64,000 bases of DNA from Seiridium cupressi (Eukaryota; Ascomycota; Sordariomycetes; Amphisphaeriales; Sporocadaceae), in the NCBI GenBank assembly GCA_036674765.1, contig JARVKI010000003.1, positions 744,001 to 808,000 of the forward strand, written 5' to 3'. How positions within the stretch are numbered: the first letter of the stretch is position 1; every line of letters starts with the position of its first letter. Shown in pieces: positions 1 to 10,680 of this stretch. A program made the translations under genes and the position numbers. The notes below the pieces were generated by a model, which worked only from the letters and a program-made list of their open reading frames with translations, was not told where the DNA came from and did not search any database.

Positions 1-299
1 GGATGTTGGGTCGAGGACGCCTACAGAGCACATATACTGCTTCAAGTTGCCCTTTTATGGTTTGAGCGGGAGCATGGTCGCTGCGGTGCGAGAGTCTTTG
101 ACCGCATTCTGACCCAGTCTTGTCGCAGTAGTTCTTATTTACTTCGCCGCTTTTTGGCCCGTGTTAGGCCAGCGCCACGCTTACGCACGCCCGTCGCTTT
201 GCTGTAGTAGTCACAGTGATTGAGGCCAGGATACTGTACATCACCAACTCAAACCCTACTTCTGGGCATATAAGTTCAAACAACCTCTCACCTACTACC
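1..299. other. Flank downstream of the WDR70 gene
   Basis: This stretch lies past the stop codon of the minus-strand WDR70 gene and should hold its 3' untranslated region. The small open frames here overlap that gene's end or are short and without recognisable content. I see no RNA gene or repeat. Confidence 0.5.
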
Positions 300-2036
300 T
301 CAGCGTTTGACCTTTTTCTTGTCCGGCCCCTCTTCCTCGTCATCGCTGACATCTGCATATTGAGTTACAGGCTGTGTGGTATTCCAGGCCTTTGTGAACA
401 TGGGGTCCTCCTTGGCAAGCTTTTCGTACTTCAGCAGCGCCTCCCGGGGGTCTTCGTGGAGCATTCGGCTTAAGGGGATGTTTTCGCTGATATGCTTCTC
501 ATCGGGTTGGCTGCGCATGAAGGGTGTGATTTGCTGTACCTGCGGTCGTCGAGGATCCTTTGATCTGCCAGATGCGGTCACGCCAGCTTTTCTTGACCCG
601 GGCATTGCACCCGGTGTAATGATGGAGTCTGCGGACAAGCCAAGAGACTGGTCTGTAGTAAATTCAGGGTTATCATCGATATGGCGTCTCTTTGGAGCTC
701 GCGACATGACGTCTATGGCACCACGGCTGGACATCTCTGGGTTGTACAGAATATGTGTCTCGGCATTGGCTGATCCAGTGATGATCTGGTTGATCTTTGG
801 ATGCCAGTCCACAGTAATGAGTGGTGATCCAGGAGTTATTGGTGTCGTGTATTCGGCACGCAAGTTTCCAGGATTCAGAATGTGCAGATGGCCTGTAGCA
901 GAACCAGTGATTATGCTTGTAGAGTTCGGCGCATACTTGATATTCGTCATTGGGTAATGGTCCGACGTCGATGGGTGCTCAACGGACACGAGTGGCTCCT
1001 TGAATTTGCGAATATCCCACAGCTTGATCAGGTTGTCACCGCCACGTGTAACAACCATTCGACCATCCGAGCTGATGTCAATACCGCCAGTCCAGGTGTT
1101 TGGCTTGTGAGCCTCCCTGATCTCTGCCGCAGGTCGTGTGAAAGGGCCATTGCCACTCCACATGACTAGACTTCCATCGAGGGCTGCTGAGACTAGGACA
1201 TTGTTTCCCCCCTGAATCGGCGTGCCCCAAGCGACTGCCGTCATCCTAGTCCTCCCTGCATTCCCGGCGGCCTTCGATTTGAAAACGAGCACTTCCTTCT
1301 GACTGCGCTTGTTGTTTATGTCCCAGATTCGCAGGGTGCTATCGGTTCCAGCTGTAACGCAGAGATTCTTGTCTGTAGGATGCCAAGTTCCGGTTGTAAT
1401 CTCTGAGACGTGTCCTTTCGTATTATGCATATCTCTTAGGTACATGTCTCCTTTGACAAACTCTGTTACAATGTCGCCGTCTCGAGACATGATCTTGGCC
1501 TGGGGATGCGCTGAAATGCACAGGACAACACCTCCCGCTAGAGGATTAAATTCCACATGATGTAGCGGGTGTGCCTCGGAACCGGCGGCGGAAGGCTTCG
1601 TCTCGTAGGGGTCTACCGTCCGGAATGCGCGTATTGTTGAGGGCGTCATGGCAGAGAAGTCGTGTAATCTGATTGTGCAGTCGGTAGACCCAGATGCCAG
1701 TCTACCTCCAGAAGGATCCAGCGATACCGTGGTGACGGCACGATCATGGGTCTTGATAACCATTTCATGCGATGTTGGGTACTCGTCTTCATCTTCGTCA
1801 GAGTCGTCAGAGTTATCGTCGCTGTCGCTTGCTTCTTCTGAATCCGAGTTCTGTGGCTTCTTTCCCGCCTTGACCTGCGCCGCCAGCGATTTGTCTGCGA
1901 CCCTCTTGCTCCGGTCGAACTGTGTCGCGATGTCAGCCTCCCGGGACTTCTTGCCAAAGGAAGTTGGCAAGAAGGCGCGCATGGGATCGTCGTCGGCCAA
2001 TTCAGGACCTTCGACCTGGATATCGTCGTCGCTCAT
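300..2036 (-). CDS. wdr70: WDR70-family WD40-repeat protein
   Basis: Single-exon gene of 578 residues, about the usual length for the family. The N-terminus is acidic (MSDDDIQVEGPELADDD) and a Ser/Asp/Glu-rich stretch lies at about 65-85. WD40 blades follow from about 92 to 440, with repeat ends such as RLHDF, RIWDI and KLWDIRKF. The segment around AQAKIMSRDG and NTKGHVSEITTGTWHP, and the C-terminal PREALLKYEKLAKEDP block, match WDR70 (gastrulation-defective 1 homologue) rather than a generic WD40 protein. The C-terminus is basic (KKKVKR), a likely nuclear localisation signal. Family knowledge: fission yeast and human WDR70 act with the CUL4-DDB1 ubiquitin ligase in histone H2B mono-ubiquitination and DNA-end resection. 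The start is the first ATG of the frame and precedes the acidic N-terminus. It is transcribed divergently from the NIPA gene. Confidence 0.88.
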   Translation of the reverse strand: MSDDDIQVEGPELADDDPMRAFLPTSFGKKSREADIATQFDRSKRVADKSLAAQVKAGKKPQNSDSEEASDSDDNSDDSDEDEDEYPTSHEMVIKTHDRAVTTVSLDPSGGRLASGSTDCTIRLHDFSAMTPSTIRAFRTVDPYETKPSAAGSEAHPLHHVEFNPLAGGVVLCISAHPQAKIMSRDGDIVTEFVKGDMYLRDMHNTKGHVSEITTGTWHPTDKNLCVTAGTDSTLRIWDINNKRSQKEVLVFKSKAAGNAGRTRMTAVAWGTPIQGGNNVLVSAALDGSLVMWSGNGPFTRPAAEIREAHKPNTWTGGIDISSDGRMVVTRGGDNLIKLWDIRKFKEPLVSVEHPSTSDHYPMTNIKYAPNSTSIITGSATGHLHILNPGNLRAEYTTPITPGSPLITVDWHPKINQIITGSANAETHILYNPEMSSRGAIDVMSRAPKRRHIDDNPEFTTDQSLGLSADSIITPGAMPGSRKAGVTASGRSKDPRRPQVQQITPFMRSQPDEKHISENIPLSRMLHEDPREALLKYEKLAKEDPMFTKAWNTTQPVTQYADVSDDEEEGPDKKKVKR

Positions 2037-2731
2037 GGTCGCCGACAGCCTGTCGATGGCTGCGTGGGAAAGACGCGTGTGACGGGGAAGAAAAAAGGAT
2101 TGGCTAGGCGTAAGGCTGAGACTGTATCACTGCAAGCCGTGAGTGGGATGTCGCAGCCTAGTCCTAAATACCCTACCTAGGTATGTTCAAACCTTGGCAC
2201 CAAAAGCTCAAAAGACCGCTGAAAGGTCTCTCTGAAAGGTCCCCGAAAACCGATGAGTGTGGAACCCAGCACTGATGACGGAATCTTGCAGCAGGCCGAG
2301 TTAGCTAGCGGCTTGAGCATATGAAAGCTCGCGCCACAAATCCCCATCATCGAGTTATTACAGAGGGTCCGGTCAACGATGCTGGACCGGCGCCCTTATC
2401 CCATCCCATAATCTTCAAATCAATTACTCAATGCTTCGCGGGCTATGGTACCCACCTAATTATCCATCTCGGTTTTTCACTTCCGTCGCTCCTGATCCTG
2501 AGGACCTTCCTGACTGTCCCCGCGATTCGTTGTCGCCCTTATCTATCGAGCGACACATGATTCCGCGCGACCGACCCAATATTTCGAGGCGCTCCGCGTC
2601 GTTGCCTGTGTCTTGACAGGATCCAGATCAGCTCGCCCGCATGCATCTTACACATTCCCGACGAGGACCAGACCTAGCAGAACGGCGTGTTCCTTTCTTC
2701 GACTGAGTTATCTGCAATCATCACCAGCAAG
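2037..2731. promoter_or_regulatory. Divergent promoter region, WDR70 / NIPA-type transporter
   Basis: These 695 bases separate the two divergent start codons and must carry both promoters and 5' leaders. The small open frames inside it have no recognisable content. I cannot point to a clear TATA box or a defined operator. Confidence 0.5.
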
Positions 2732-4819
2732 ATGCCTACTATACCGGATTTCGATAATCTCGACCCGGGTTGGACCGAAGGAGCGAGCGGCGGTACAGGG
2801 GGTAAATCTAAGCTTGGAGAATGGAGTTCATTGATCGGCATAATAACTGCTATCGTTGGTAACGTTCTCATTGCGCTCGCGCTCAATGTACAAAGGTATA
2901 CGCATATACAATTACACAAGAGGAGCGTAGAGGCAAGGCAGCGAGCTAGAGATGCGGAGAGGAGGCTACGGGATGGCGAGGGTACCACCTACGGGACGAC
3001 CAACAACGATGGATTCGCTCATACAGAGGGCGACGATGGCGACGAAACATCCGAGTCACGCCCACTCACTCAGTCCTTCCACTCTGGGGATTCTGGCTTG
3101 TCGGGCAACTCGATTGAGGCGGGGAAGGTTGATTCGAACTATCTTAAATCACCCTCCTGGTGGCTGGGCCAGATATTGATGACTATTGGAGAAATGGGCA
3201 ACTTCTTGGCCTACGGTTTTGCGCCGGCTTCCATTGTGTCACCCCTCGGCGTGGTCGCTTTGGTCTCGAACTGCGTTATCGCGCCCATATTCTTTGGGGA
3301 GATTTTCCGGAAACGAGACTTCTGGGGCGTCATTATTGCCATTGCTGGTGCTGTCGTTGTTGTGCTGAGCGCAAAACAGGAAGAGACGAAGCTCGAGCCC
3401 CATGATGTATGGGACGCTATATCGACGCTGGAGTTTGAGATCTACTTGGCAATCTCTATCTCCCTTATCGTTGTGCTGATGTGGGCCAGTCCCAAGTACG
3501 GCAACAGGACGATCCTAATTGATCTCGGTCTTGTTGGTCTATTTGGTAAGTAAGGATGTCGAAATTCAACATGTTAAATGCTGATGATTTCAGGTGCCTA
3601 TACTGCCCTTTCCACAAAAGGTGTCTCTTCCATGCTTTCAGCAACACTCTGGAGAGCTTTCGCGACTCCAGTCACATATATGCTTCTTCTCGTCCTCCTG
3701 GGGACTGCCGTCATGCAAGTTCGTTACGTGAATAAGGCGTTGCAGCGATTCGATTCGACGCAAGTCATCCCAATTCAATTTGTCATGTTTACCTTGTCTG
3801 TAATTATTGGAAGTGCGGTTCTCTACCGGGATTTCGAACGAACAAATGCCGAGCAAGCTATCAAATTTGTCGGCGGCTGCCTGCTTACTTTTTTCGGAGT
3901 GTTTCTTATCACGAGCGGCAGGCCGCGCCATGATGAGGATGAGGATGGTTTGTCTGATGAGGAAGGTATTGAAGAGACTATCGGTCTCTCCGAACAGGAA
4001 GGAAGTGAAGGGGCTAAGCCTGGGGAAGAAAGGCGTCAATCTGTTACACAGCCCTCACGGCGCTCTTCTCGTGTCAGCTTTGCCGTTCGACCCTTGACTG
4101 TCCAGCGCGATTCTGGCATTCCGTCGCCAAGAAAACCTGATGCTGCGACTTCCCGTGCATCACTCCTTCAAAAGGGGTCTCCGACAGAAGGATCTCCCCT
4201 TCTCAGTAATCCATGGGATAATCAACCAGCGCATCCGGGTCTGCCATCGGCCTTTTCAGATGATAGTGTCGTCACGATACACTCGATGACCTCTGCTAAC
4301 ACGGACCCCTTCCCGCTTGATACCAGCCTGCCTCCTCACATCAACGCGCCGCCTTCGCCGAACGAGAGACCTAAAACGCCTCGTCCTTCCCTTTCCTCCT
4401 CAAGACCACACAGCCACCATCTTTCTAATGCTATCATTTCACCGTCGCCTCTTTCATCCACGGTGAGCGCGGTCGTTCGCGACAAATTACTCAGAGGCGA
4501 GGATGGGGTTTTGTTGAGGAAGAAATCAGTTCGCCGCATGCGTTCCGGCATCAGGTCGAGCCTTTTTGTGCCATACAGTGACGATGAAGACGCGCGAGAA
4601 GGAGAGGCTCTAATCCGGCCATCGGAACTGGAACCGCCAGCAGCAGAGGATATACCCGAAGGGAACAGAAGCTTCAGGGGTCGGGCTAGAAGTCTTAGCA
4701 ATACTCTGGGCGACCTTTTTGGGCGCAAAAAGAGACGGCGTCGGAACACAAACCCCGAGGGTGGGCTGAGCCAAAACAGTGAAGATAGCGGGCTTGACGA
4801 AGGCTCGGAAGCAGCATAG
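2732..4819 (+). CDS. NIPA-type (DUF803) magnesium transporter
   Basis: Two exons, 2732-3545 and 3594-4819, joined across a 48-nt intron with GTAAGT donor, CTGAT branch-like site and CAG acceptor. The intron carries an in-frame TAA, and splicing restores a glycine codon, giving 679 residues. A first membrane segment lies at about 32-53 and is followed by a charged loop (55-140). The hallmark NIPA core comes next (GEMGNFLAYGFAPASIVSPLG at 153-173, written here only as a location with key residues GEMGNF and FAPA), then more membrane segments to about residue 385. The rest, 390-679, is a Ser/Pro-rich cytosolic tail with basic clusters near the end (GRKKRRRRN). NIPA proteins are drug/metabolite-transporter-fold carriers linked to Mg2+ transport, and the substrate here is inferred. 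The start chosen is the second in-frame ATG, because the earlier one adds 15 residues with no family support. Confidence 0.87.
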
Positions 4820-7285
4820 CAGAGGCCTTGAAGAATAGGATTGGGTTTCGTTATTGCATCACACATTCACTCGCGGAAGAGGTTGCATACCTTGCATTGG
4901 ATAGGAGTTCATTGCTGAATGACGTTAAAGGATAAGATGAAGGTCTGTTTATAGTGCTATCACAACTAATACCCAATAGAAGTCCTTTGAATCGACGCAC
5001 ATATATTATTTAACCATGAAACTACTAGATCGAATTTATAAAAGCACGCCCAACTCGCGAAAGAATTAGTTTCTCGCGCCAAGCAGTGTGACTTTGTCGC
5101 CCTAACTTTTCTAAAGATGAAGTTTGCCATACCACGCAGGACAGGTGATGTGATGTAAAGAATCAGCTTTCGTTCTACGCCCTTACCTCGGGTGAGCGGG
5201 CTCCAGTGCATGCCAGGTACACTTTTGGAATTATCTCATCATTCGAGTTGCCAATCATAATGATGTGGGACACATGGGAACAAACGTCGGTGGAAGCGCA
5301 GGTATGCCGCCTTTTTTGCGTCTTCGCTAGTCTTCTCGGTAACTTTTATATAGCATAGCATCTAGTCACTTTCAATTCAAGGAGACATATCCTACTATTG
5401 CAAGTATTCTGTTGGTGTCTTACCTGGTTATGCTCTTCCGTGGAGGTTATCCCTAGCAAAACTATTTACGGTTTTTGCTACCTCGATCTTGAAACGAAAT
5501 TGCTCCCAGTCGGCCAAAACTAGTTTCTCTGTGACGGAATTCCTGGCCGGGCTGCGAGTAACTCGTGATATTGAGTGATTAAGTCCTGTCATGGCGGTTC
5601 TTACGATGAGATAGCCTCAGGGGTCGCCTGACACTCAAAGAGTCATAGATTCGGGTAGTTGTATGAGCCCTTCGCTGATACCCAAAAGTTCCCTAGAACG
5701 ATGAATCACACCCCTCAGTAAATCAGTGAACCCATGCCGCATAGCAAATGCGTTTTACTGGTGTTAGTACCCTCATTTAAGAAGAATTGACATAGATAGA
5801 GAATGGGTGACGGGGGTCTGGCGTGCACGTCAGCTTGCCCCATATGATATTCAGCAGCACATAACAGGCTTATCAGTTGTTAGGCAGAACTTTATGCGTA
5901 CATCAAATACGACGGCTCTGATATTGCTATCGATGATTGTTCATTCGATGCTGCTGGAGGTCTCCAACTCTTTCCATCGATTTAGGAAGTCATCCACGCT
6001 GTACCTCGAACCGAAAATAGTCCGTCATAGGAGCCAATTTCTATACACGGTTTCGAGTTCCACAATATGATCTCTATATACTTGGTTGTATTCCCCTGGG
6101 GCGCACCAATGTATATGCCTTAAGTTCAGTTAAACCCCTCCATCTTCGAACATCCCAGTCTGCCTGATGGGCGCATGACTAGTTTAAGAGCCTCGAGTAT
6201 ATTGTATATTGGATTTCCTTCTCGGATTCACATCATCGGCCATATGTCCAATGTATTTCTGCGATACTGTCTGTAGCGAGAGGGGAGGAATATAACTCGT
6301 TGCTGGTTCTGCTATGTCTGAGATACGCTTTCATTCTGTTGTTTCATATAACCGAGTCATGGTTTATGAGAGAGAAGACTATAGAGGTAGTCCAATATCA
6401 CAAGCTTTGTACTCACTCTCATCTGGAACTACCTTTTGGAGAGATCTAGAACACCACCAGTGTAGCAGTCCTGTGAGGTTGTAACGCCGCAAGAGCTAGC
6501 ACAATTCAGTGTGCATGCTTAGGATCACGGTCTTGAGAAGTTGACGACTGCATAACCTTTGATCCGCGAATGGGTCCTAAGGGACGAAGATGTATAAGCA
6601 GGTACACGGTAATAATCCATAGCGTGGAATGTCAAGGATACAGTCCATAAACGCTGGTGAGTATAGCTAGAAGCGTTGAAAAGAATTTGCGTCAGACACA
6701 TCCACTATGACTTTTTGAATGCGCCACAGCAACAGAGCTTAATAGGCTCCTCATCACAATAGCAGGGACGGTGAAACAGTGTAAACGCCAGCGGGGAAGA
6801 AATAATGCGACGCAGACTCAGGGCTTTTATCATTCAAACTACATGCGCTTACTTCCAATCCAGTTGTACTTATGGATGCTTCGGCTGGCAACCAACTACA
6901 GTATGACTATATGCTCAAATTAAGCAGATGATAAGTGATTCAATGAATCATCAATGTTTCGCCCAGCCATATGATTTCCAAGTCTAGTTTGTCTCGGCCA
7001 ACTGTGCCCATAAGACATTTTCACAGTTGAATACTCTTAGCCTAGCACTGTTAGACGAGTGAATGATTCAAACATCTCCAACTAGACAACATTCTCATTG
7101 TCAAGTGCCCGAACTTCACGGGCTGCGGCAATGAGCGCCAAAATTGAAGTCAGGTCAAGGCATCCACAGACATCTGGTGTGCATTTGACGAGTGAAGGCA
7201 GGAGAGGTTGAAAAGGACCTCGTTGAATCCCAGGAAATTCGAAAGGTGAAAATAAACGTGAAGGATGATAATGCAGATGTGGAGC
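4820..7285. other. Intergenic, no gene seen
   Basis: About 2.5 kb, fairly AT-rich by eye, with only short open frames in conflicting directions. No domain-like translation, transposon coding segment or obvious tandem repeat was noticed. The first part should include the 3' untranslated region of the transporter gene. Confidence 0.5.
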
Positions 7286-7290
7286 AAAAA
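7286..7290 (-). terminator. Probable Pol III terminator of the tRNA-Leu gene
   Basis: Five A on the plus strand read as TTTTT on the transcribed minus strand, 29 bases past the tRNA 3' end. This is the standard RNA polymerase III stop and is the nearest run of at least five downstream of the tRNA. Confidence 0.5.
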
Positions 7291-7319
7291 GGAAGTTCTC
7301 AGATTGAATCTGAGGGAAA

Positions 7320-7417
7320 TGATGAGAGTGGGACTTGAACCCACGCACGTTTCCGTACCAGGAATTGGTGTTAAGGTAACCTTAACCTGGCGCCATAACC
7401 AACTCGGCCATCTCACC
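7320..7417 (-). tRNA. tL(AAG): tRNA-Leu (anticodon AAG) with a 16-nt intron
   Basis: The reverse strand folds as a complete class II tRNA. The acceptor stem is GGTGAGA with TCTCATC plus discriminator A at 7320, and the D arm begins GGCCGAGTTGGTT. The anticodon stem is CCAGG with CCTGG. A long variable arm has an ACG/CGT stem, and the T arm is GTGGG-TTCAAGT-CCCAC, which includes the B-box promoter. The anticodon AAG (plus strand 7381-7383) reads CUU, and AUU-type wobble extends it if A34 is edited to inosine. The intron, 7364-7379, sits one base 3' of the anticodon, the canonical position for nuclear tRNA introns. It contains CCTTAA, complementary to TTAAGG around the anticodon, as expected for the bulge-helix-bulge recognised by the splicing endonuclease. 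Confidence 0.93.
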
Positions 7418-9112
7418 GGCGACTTGCTGTTGAGCATGGTCGGCTTATCGATAGATCAGTCATTTACTGACCGTGGGGATTCAAAGAAGTTAGATAACTC
7501 ATCTATGCTGAACAGAGACTAGCGCCTGTCGGGGTCTTAGGCGAGTTTACCGTTCGAAAAAGAAAAAGAAAAAAACATCTCACGAATAATGAGTGGGCGA
7601 ATCGGACTTCGGAGCTTGGCATGTCGTAAGGCCCCTGGCCCCTAGCCAATAGGTTTGCAAGCTCGATCATGCGGCGGTCCGAAGGTCATAAAGAAATAAT
7701 ACGAGGGGCTTACTGCCGAACTCGATGTATCCATGCCGACTCCAGCCAGACTCGCCCGTCCGTCCCACGTGTAGCGAATTACAGTGCAATGCGACGCATC
7801 TGCCTCTAGCTGTAACCTAGAGAACTTTGCCAGGGTTGCTCTCAGACCCCAGTAGACCTTGCATCATGCAACGTACTTTGGAGTTGTGTTTTGCGGGTTG
7901 GCGGCCGCACATGCCTCCGGCATCTTCTAATTCCTTTGTCTCTTCACTCTCGACTTATACATTCCCCATGTAAGGCCCCCCGCAATGATCCCTTGACTAA
8001 GAGGTACCAACGAGGATACATCACAGTCCCTATTGGCTCGGCCCGTTGTAGTTGGTCTATGCTTGGCCTGCCTTCATACAGTAGCGTGACGCTTCCGGCT
8101 GAAAGGGGGTTGGTTGGTTGGTTGGTTCCGTTGCCTTCAGCGTGAACTATGCAATAGGTAGGTCGCTCAATCCTCCCCCGAGCAATGTAAAGTAAATCGA
8201 GAAATATCGCCGTTCGACAAGACACCGATGTCACACCAAACAAGTCCCTTGTGGAAAGAATCTGATAAATGCAATGGCTATACAGCGCAGTAGTTTCGAC
8301 AGCGATTGCATCTTATTCCTCTATAGAGGCCAGTCTGTTGCTGGAATGAAGTAGATTAGTCGTCGTATAGCGCTTTGAAGCCCTTCGAGGGTATCACTAT
8401 CACTGCAAAGAGCACTCTGACTAATTATCAGTTGTGAAACATCGGTGTACTTCTTTAGTCATGTTTGAAGTCAACGAGAATACGACGTAAGCAGCTAGGA
8501 GGATTGGGATTCAGAGCATCCTTTTGTTTGTTGCGTCACTCATCATATCCTCGTCGCAGCGCTACAGATGCGGCCTTGATCAACGACAACGGCGCTGCTG
8601 TCTCTCAGCTTAGTTGTCTACCTACATAGCCACAAGAGACCAGGCATCGCGGGTGCGAGGTGGCCTGTGTTTCTCTCTTGCGAGGCGAACGAGGAGCGCT
8701 GACGATATCCCACTAGAAAATGGTTTGTTTGCCTCATCGTACCATGCCCGTTTGTCGGAATTTCCGTGTCGTCTACACAATGTCATCATGAATAGATCAT
8801 AAATCATATAGCATGTACTCGTTCTGTCAACTAACCGCAAAAGTTGTGCCCATAAGCTGCTCAAGAGTGCTTGAGCACCGAATATCATTGAGGTCTATCG
8901 CTCATGTCTTGTCAAAGTCAAATGTTAAGTAGCATGTATGTGTGAATCACAGTTCCTGCAGTGAAGCATCTCTCTAGGCCCGTAGCGCATGCGGCGTCTC
9001 TTTAAATGACACCTCATCTATGTAGCTTACATCTCCTGCGGGTATCCATGACTCCTCATATGAACAATTTCGCCTTCCGGAATGCCTTATCTCACCATAC
9101 GGCTGCCATTGC
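7418..9112. other. Intergenic, no gene seen
   Basis: About 1.7 kb between the tRNA and the bHLH gene. Visible features are an A-rich run with GAAAAA units near 7556-7577 and a short run of TTGG tetranucleotides near 8108-8126. Open frames are short and lack recognisable content. The right end should hold the 3' untranslated region of the bHLH gene. Confidence 0.5.
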
Positions 9113-10279
9113 TCATGTTTCTTTGCCGCTTCTTCCCTCAGGTCTCACCATGTACAGCTTGAACCTCTCGACGCTTTCCCTCAATTCATCTCTCTCCTCT
9201 TCGGCTGCGGTAAGCTCTCTTTCGAGGCCGAGGATATGCCGTCTTGCCATCTCAAGGACTTCGGCTTTGCTAATCTTCCGATCTCCATCGTCCTCCTCAT
9301 CTTCGCCACCCCGCATGTATTCTGGGAGAGTATTCAATAGAGCTTCGAAGTGGGCGTTTAGGCGGTTCCTGTATTGCTTCTCGACTTGATTATGCGACGC
9401 TCGGTTTTTCCGCTCCTCTTCTGTCGCGGGTGGATTCAAATGATTGTTTTTAGATGCGCGTGAGGCAGACCGTAGTTTTGAGGCGGCAGACATCCTCGAA
9501 CTTAGTGATGGGGGCGGCGGTGGCGAAAGAGGATACCTCCTCGCGCGAGATGAAGACGAAGCGTCCGAGGTTCTTGAATAGCGACGGTGGCTACTCGAGC
9601 TGTTTCCGCCAGTGGTGGCGTCTAGGTAGGGACTTGGAGCGGCTTCAAAGTCATTGTGGTAAGGGTAGTTGTACGGCGCTTCGTATCCGTGCGAGCCTAG
9701 GCCACCGTCATGTATAGGTAGATCGAAGCCACTCGCTGGGGAATGTGAGAATGATTTCCGTACTGCCGACCATTCTGTGTCGCTGGGGTAGCCTCCAGAG
9801 CCGCTAGCTGGTATCGACAGGCTATCTCCATACGGGATAGGTGAAGCACCTTGAGGTGCCGGATATGTTACCCATGCTTCTGTGGTAACAGGATAGTGTG
9901 GTGAAGTTGTTGCCGCAACAGCAGCTATGGTTGTAGGCGAAAGCGATGATGATAAAGTCATCTGGAGAGGTGTGAGTCAGCTATAATTCTGCTCCGGTAA
10001 CAGCGTTCACTGTCTCTTGAAATATATCGTAGAACGTGGGATACGCGATATGCAAGAGGAATCTGAGGGCAATGGATCTCTCTGGATTGATGGGATCGAT
10101 TCAAAATCGCATTGCAAGAAGGCATGTGGAATGGAATACCTTGGATACATCAACAACCGATGATGTTTGTGATTTTGACATGTCATGAAGAGCAACAAGA
10201 CGTGTGGGGTCATAGAATAAGCTCGCATACTACTCACCTCTGGTGACTCATTGGTCGAGTCGGTCATGGCGAACGTCAT
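9113..10279 (-). CDS. bHLH transcription factor, SREBP-like basic region
   Basis: Predicted 296 residues from two exons: 10279-10238 (14 codons) and 9961-9113. The 276-nt intron has a GTGAGT donor, a GCTGAC branch site and a CTCCAG acceptor, phase 0. The N-terminal 180 residues are Ser/Pro/Tyr-rich and look disordered. The bHLH lies at about 200-264: basic region RASHNQVEKQYRNRLN, an acidic loop (GGEDEEDDGD) and a second helix starting RKISKAEVLEMARRH. A short coiled-coil-like helix follows. His204 and Glu208 are the E-box contact residues. Tyr211 followed by Arg212 is the arrangement seen in SREBP-type and some fungal bHLH proteins, which can also bind SRE-like sites. It has no C-terminal membrane segments, so it is not a membrane-bound SREBP. 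Exon 2 itself begins with ATG, so an internal start giving 282 residues is possible. Confidence 0.82.
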
Positions 10280-10631
10280 GTTCGTGGGTAGGATATAGAA
10301 ACAATACTGACTGGCACGCTCAGTTTCGCTTGCACCCCAGTGATGTGTAGCTGTGGATTAATAAGAGATCATGTCACGGATCCGGGCGTCGTTCTAGGTA
10401 TTATACATGAGTGCCCACCACACTCTTATATCTCTAGCTCGGACTTTGGCCGATTTTGATATAGTTGCGGGGACGGTTTTAAGCTCTGGAGGACCCAACT
10501 AGATCCAGCTAACTGTCTTCCAATCAAGGGTATGAGAGGGCAGTGTCCCAGGCCTCAGGGTACCCGCCGCCAGTTGATTATCGCTGGAAGGTAATGCGCT
10601 TCTCCCCTGACGTAGGGTTTGCACCAGGACA

Positions 10632-10680
10632 GGCATGATGGGCCCAGAAGGAGGCATGATGGGCCCAGAAGGAGGCATGG
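10632..10680. repeat. 21-bp tandem repeat, about 2.3 copies
   Basis: Two exact 21-base units (10632-10652 and 10653-10673, beginning GGCATGATGGGCCCAGAAGG) are followed by a partial third. The period is a multiple of three, and the plus-strand frame reads MMGPEGG repeats, but no longer coding context supports a protein. Confidence 0.85.

Noticed and set aside
7556..7577. A-rich run considered as a transposon tail or Pol III terminator
   Set aside because: It lies on the wrong side of the tRNA for termination and is interrupted by G. No element is attached to it.
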